A DNA stretch of 64,000 nucleotides from Planctomycetaceae bacterium. Lineage in GTDB: Bacteria > Planctomycetota > Planctomycetia > Pirellulales > Pirellulaceae. Below are positions 60,485-64,000 of this stretch, piece after piece. Made by a program: the position numbers and the translations under genes. Location of the stretch: assembly GCA_020638975.1 (NCBI GenBank), contig JACKHN010000004.1:378227-442226 (forward strand). The letters are read 5' to 3'. The notes under the pieces are model-generated. The model saw nothing but the letters and a program-made list of their open reading frames with translations. It made no database searches and was not told the origin of the DNA. Positions within the stretch are counted from its first letter, which is position 1, and each line of letters starts with the position of its first letter.

Positions 60485-63094
60485 ATGATTCACTGTCTCT
60501 TGCCACTGCTAATTCTATCCGCTGACGCTTCGGCGCATACGGCGAGTCCGATGTCGCAGGCACAAGAGGTGCGGCACTGGGACTTTGAGGAGAAAGACGA
60601 CAAGAACTACGATCGCTGGCCCGATGATTGGACCCGCCGCCGAGGTAAGGGCTACCCGCTGTACATAAACGTCGAGATTGCCGAGGACTCGCGACCGCGA
60701 CTCAACAGCCAACCGGCGAATTCCGCACAGCACGCGCTCCAAATCGAACTTGATGGCGGTGCGGCGGCTGTTTACAGCCCGATGGTCGAAGTCAGTCCCT
60801 TGTTCAGTTATGTCTTAAACGGCTTCCTCCGAACCGAAGGCCTGACACACGACGTGGCTTACGCTGCCGTGATGTTCTACGACAACGACCGCAAGCTGCT
60901 GGATACCGTCGAGTCTTCGCGTCACACGCAGACGAACGGTTGGACCGGGTTCCAAATCGGCCCCTTGACACCTTCGAGCGATCGAGTGCGTTGGGCAGTC
61001 GTCTCGCTGCACCTATCACCAACGAGCAAAGCCGATCTTACGGGCTCCGCCATGTTCGATGATTTGGTGCTGGCCAAGTTACCCCGCGTCTCCGTCGAAA
61101 CGCTAAGCCGCAATAACATCTTCACACATCCGAGCGACGTCGAGATAACCTGCCAAGTCTCGGGGATCTCGCACCCCGATCCAAGGGTTAGGTTCGAGTT
61201 AGAAGACATCCACGGAAGACTCGTGGCAACTCATGAAACGGCAATGAAAGCCGATCGCCCGAGTGCGGCATCGGCGCGCGTGTTCGCGGGCTCTGCTACG
61301 TGGCGTCCTCCTAACCTGGATTACGGTTTTTATCGCGTGCTCGTCTCCATGTCGGGGCCGACAAGCGAACCGATGACGACGAACATCGCCATCCTGCAGA
61401 GATTGCCGAAGAGCAAGCAGGGTGAGTTTGGTTGGTCACTTCCGGATGGCGATGGTCCGATCGCCTTGAAGGACTTGGTAAACCTGCTTGAGGATGTCGG
61501 CATTCACTGGGTGAAGTTCCCTGTTTGGTACGGTGACGACGACAAGGGACGTGCCGATGATTTGGCGTGGTTTGCCGAGCGGATGTCCGCGCGCAGAATC
61601 AATCTGGTCGGAATGCTTGACCAACCACCTAGAGAAGTCCGCGAACTGTTCGGCGAACAGAGTCAAAAAGTCCCTGTTGCATCTGTGTTCGTCGAGCCCG
61701 AAGTCTGGCACCCGGCGGTCGATCCGGTGATGACCCGGCTTTCGCTGAAAGTCCAATGGTGGCAACTCGGCGGGGATCGCGACACCAGTTTCGTGAATTT
61801 CCCTAATCTTGAAGAGACCGTCGGGACGATTCGGAAGGACTTCAATCGTTTTGGTCAGCAGATCAATCTCGGCATTCCATGGCGTTCGCTTGACGAAACT
61901 CCTGTCGCGAGTAGGCCTCCCTGGTCGTTCCTGTCGTACGTCGCTAATCCTCCGCTCACAGCGGAGGAGATGGAACACTATATGTCGGCGGATCCGCAGA
62001 CGACCGCCAAGAAATGGCTCATCATGGAGCCGCTGGGTAAGTCACATTACAGTCTTGAGACTCGTGCCCGCGATCTTGTCTCGCGAATGCTGACCGCCAA
62101 GATACAGAAGGCGGATGGGGTTTTTCTTCCTGATCCGTTCGACGCCGAACACGGCGTAATGACGCCAGACGGCTCGCCAGATAAGTTGCTTCTCCCCTGG
62201 CGCACAACTGCCATGATGCTTGCCGACGCGACTTACGTTGGAAGTATCGAAATGCCCAACGGCAGCTCGAATCAGATTTTCTCGCGCGGCGATGAAGCCG
62301 TGATGGTCGTCTGGAACGAAGCGCCGGTCGACGAGGTCATCTACCTCGGTGAGCGGGTTCATCAGATCGACGTGTGGGGCGGCAAACAGACTCCTCGCGT
62401 TATCCGCGACGATGGATTTTCACGTCAGGAAATCAAAGTGACTCGTCTGCCAACGTTCATTACGGGAGTTGATCCTCAGATCGCTAAGTGGCGGATGGAG
62501 TTTCAGTTCGACGAGGATCGCATCGCAAGTATCTTTGGTCGAGAACAAAGTCTTAGCTACTCCTTCAGCAATACGTTCGACCAAGGAGTTGGGGGGACTG
62601 TTAAGTTGCACATTCCAGAGCTCTGGGAAGCAACGCAACATACGGCGACTTTCAAGCTCTCGGCGAATGAAAGACATCGAAGAGGATTCCAAGTCACCTT
62701 GCAACCCAGCGTTACCAGCGGCGAGCAGATGATTCGCGTGGACTTTCAGTTTAATGCGTCGCGAGACTACAAGTTCAGCATCTATCGCAAGCTCACGGTC
62801 GGTCTGGGTGACATCGCTGTCGAACTGTCGTCGCGATTGGACGAGCACGGAAATCTGATCATTGAACAGCAATTGACCAACGCGACGGACGAGTTCGTCA
62901 GCTTCAACTGTAACCTCACCACCAGCAAACGGCGGCGTGAACGACAGCAAATATTCAACCGAGGTCGCGGGACAACGACAGTCATGTTCGTCTTTCCGAA
63001 TGGAGCAGAATTGCTTGGCGAGATGATGTGGTTGCGCGTCGAAGAGATTGACGGCCCGCGCATTCTGAACCATCAGATCATCGCTCGCGAATAG
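60485..63094 (+). CDS. large secreted multidomain protein, possible glycoside-hydrolase-like barrel
   Basis: 869 residues with a short signal peptide (IHCLLPLLILSADASAHT). Residues about 28-195 look like a carbohydrate-binding jelly roll (HWDFEEKDDKNYDRWPDDWT, SYVLNGFLRTEGL, GSAMFDDLVLAKL). Residues about 310-600 could be a TIM-barrel of glycosidase type (LEDVGIHWVKFPVWYGDDD, RRINLVGMLDQPP), but no clear acid/base Glu pair could be assigned. The C-terminal 200 residues are beta-rich, as in NEW3-like modules. The role is unknown; extracellular polysaccharide handling is an inference. Confidence 0.65.
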   Translation: MIHCLLPLLILSADASAHTASPMSQAQEVRHWDFEEKDDKNYDRWPDDWTRRRGKGYPLYINVEIAEDSRPRLNSQPANSAQHALQIELDGGAAAVYSPMVEVSPLFSYVLNGFLRTEGLTHDVAYAAVMFYDNDRKLLDTVESSRHTQTNGWTGFQIGPLTPSSDRVRWAVVSLHLSPTSKADLTGSAMFDDLVLAKLPRVSVETLSRNNIFTHPSDVEITCQVSGISHPDPRVRFELEDIHGRLVATHETAMKADRPSAASARVFAGSATWRPPNLDYGFYRVLVSMSGPTSEPMTTNIAILQRLPKSKQGEFGWSLPDGDGPIALKDLVNLLEDVGIHWVKFPVWYGDDDKGRADDLAWFAERMSARRINLVGMLDQPPREVRELFGEQSQKVPVASVFVEPEVWHPAVDPVMTRLSLKVQWWQLGGDRDTSFVNFPNLEETVGTIRKDFNRFGQQINLGIPWRSLDETPVASRPPWSFLSYVANPPLTAEEMEHYMSADPQTTAKKWLIMEPLGKSHYSLETRARDLVSRMLTAKIQKADGVFLPDPFDAEHGVMTPDGSPDKLLLPWRTTAMMLADATYVGSIEMPNGSSNQIFSRGDEAVMVVWNEAPVDEVIYLGERVHQIDVWGGKQTPRVIRDDGFSRQEIKVTRLPTFITGVDPQIAKWRMEFQFDEDRIASIFGREQSLSYSFSNTFDQGVGGTVKLHIPELWEATQHTATFKLSANERHRRGFQVTLQPSVTSGEQMIRVDFQFNASRDYKFSIYRKLTVGLGDIAVELSSRLDEHGNLIIEQQLTNATDEFVSFNCNLTTSKRRRERQQIFNRGRGTTTVMFVFPNGAELLGEMMWLRVEEIDGPRILNHQIIARE

Positions 63095-63168
63095 CCTGGG
63101 TTGTCGACGACCTCGTCGCAGGTTACCGTTTGCGACACGGATATCAGGCTTTTAGTCGAGACGAAACC

Positions 63169-63963
63169 ATGGCAACCGTTCAATCGATCAGCGATTTCCT
63201 CGAAACTTTTGCTCCCAGCCGACTGGCGGAGGACTGGGATAATGTCGGACTGTTGGTCGGAGATCCAACGCAGTCCGTGCGGCGTGTGATGACATGCTTG
63301 ACCGTGACGCCCGCCAGCGCCGACGAAGCGGTTCGGGAGAACGTCGATCTGATTATCAGCCACCATCCGCTCCCGTTTCATCCACTTAAGCGTTTGACAA
63401 CGGAGTCCGTCCCAGGGCGATTGCTGTGGCAATTGATTCGCAGTGGTGTCTCCATCCACAGCCCTCATACGCGATTCGATTCGGCGGCGATGGGTATCAA
63501 TCAGCGACTCGCCGAGGGACTGAAGTTGTGCGACATACAACCATTAGTGCCTGCTGAAGATGATCCCGACGGACTGGGATCGGGACGTTACGGCAAGCTT
63601 GAGTCTCCGTTATCTTTGGCAGAGTGTGCTGCTTGCTTAAAATCGTTTCTGTCGATCGATGGTTTGCATGCGGTCGGCGACGCAGGGCGTTCGATCAAGC
63701 GAATCGCTGTCGCTTGCGGTAGCGCCGGCTCGTTTCTCGGAGCGGCAAGACGAAAGGGATGCGACTTGTTGGTCACTGGGGAAACGACGTTCCACACTTG
63801 TCTCGAAGCGGAAGCAACCGAGGTCGCATTACTCTTGCCGGGCCACTTTTCCAGCGAGCGGTTTGCCGTTGAAGTACTCGCCGACGTACTCAGTTCGCAG
63901 TTCACGGATCTCACAATCTGGGCGAGCCGCGACGAAACCGATCCGTTACGGTGGACCGACTAA
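63169..63963 (+). CDS. Nif3-like dinuclear metal-binding protein
   Basis: 264 residues from MATVQSISDFLETFAPSRLA, the usual family start; an ATG at 63130 adds 13 residues. Metal ligands of the family are present: His pair in IISHHPLPFHPL, His and Asp in IHSPHTRFDSA, and His/Glu in LLPGHFSSERFAVE. CGSAGSFLGAARRKGCDLLV is the conserved second half. These toroid-forming proteins are universal but of uncertain function; some act as GTP cyclohydrolase-like enzymes. The window ends 37 bases later. Confidence 0.93.
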   Translation: MATVQSISDFLETFAPSRLAEDWDNVGLLVGDPTQSVRRVMTCLTVTPASADEAVRENVDLIISHHPLPFHPLKRLTTESVPGRLLWQLIRSGVSIHSPHTRFDSAAMGINQRLAEGLKLCDIQPLVPAEDDPDGLGSGRYGKLESPLSLAECAACLKSFLSIDGLHAVGDAGRSIKRIAVACGSAGSFLGAARRKGCDLLVTGETTFHTCLEAEATEVALLLPGHFSSERFAVEVLADVLSSQFTDLTIWASRDETDPLRWTD

Positions 63964-64000
63964 GGAACGGGCGAAGATTAATTTCCGGCTGTGAGCCGAC

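Overview
The window looks like a chromosomal segment of a planctomycete, most likely a Pirellulales-type organism. The evidence is a moderately high G+C content, many secreted or Tat-exported sugar-oxidoreductase and SMP-30-type genes, several Hanks-type Ser/Thr kinases, type II secretion-like pseudopilins with planctomycete-style insertions, FHA domains fused to c-di-GMP enzymes, and intergenic spaces full of palindromic dispersed repeats. Species identity is inferred from gene content only; no rRNA is present.

Layout. 0-1.6 kb: an IS4-family transposase flanked by inverted repeats. 1.8-7.1 kb: divergent topA (DNA topoisomerase I with a lysine-rich tail) and a membrane-anchored SurA/PpiD-like chaperone. 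7.2-11.5 kb: a sugar and sugar-acid group (isomerase, decayed Gfo/Idh/MocA oxidoreductase, beta-propeller protein, SMP-30 lactonase, FAH-family hydrolase). 11.7-17.7 kb: an operon of an AAA ATPase and a protein kinase fused to a tubulin-like GTPase domain, divergent from an FHA-EAL protein. This is the best candidate here for an undescribed system. 17.7-20.4 kb: repeats, a deleted S9 peptidase gene and an HTTM membrane protein. 20.6-24.7 kb: a four-gene pseudopilin operon, two members of which carry extra inserted domains. 24.7-29 kb: repeats, a degenerate HD-GYP gene flanked by copies of a 100-bp repeat, and a second, partly deleted copy of the pseudopilin operon. 29.3-32.8 kb: a decaying nitrosative-stress group (Rrf2 fragment, SdhB fragment, intact Ric/YtfE, DGC zinc protein, nitronate monooxygenase fragment) and a gene-poor stretch. 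32.8-38.4 kb: FHA-GGDEF cyclase, tRNA-Leu(UAG), ACT protein, HEAT-like protein, response regulator, and an ECF sigma factor, small membrane protein and MscS-like channel operon ending in a clear terminator. 38.5-50.9 kb: class I amidotransferase-like pseudoenzyme, KAS III/OleA-like synthase, SGNH hydrolase, EamA transporter, HEAT-like protein, Tat-exported oxidoreductase, membrane Ser/Thr kinase, second SMP-30 protein and glutamate-synthase-like protein. 51.5-56.5 kb: another Ser/Thr kinase, a sodium:solute symporter and an IS50-like insertion sequence with Tn5-like 19-bp ends. 56.9-64 kb: a PAS-GGDEF-HD signalling protein, another sugar isomerase, a large secreted protein and a Nif3-like protein.

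How the genes work together. The strongest theme is signalling. Three Ser/Thr kinases sit in the same 40 kb as two FHA domains, one fused to a c-di-GMP phosphodiesterase (EAL) and one to a cyclase (GGDEF). Two further proteins carry HD-type domains with lost key residues. This suggests phosphothreonine control of c-di-GMP turnover. The second theme is genome plasticity: two IS elements, at least five gene remnants, two dispersed repeat families with three copies each, and two long nested palindromes, several of them lying at gene-decay junctions.
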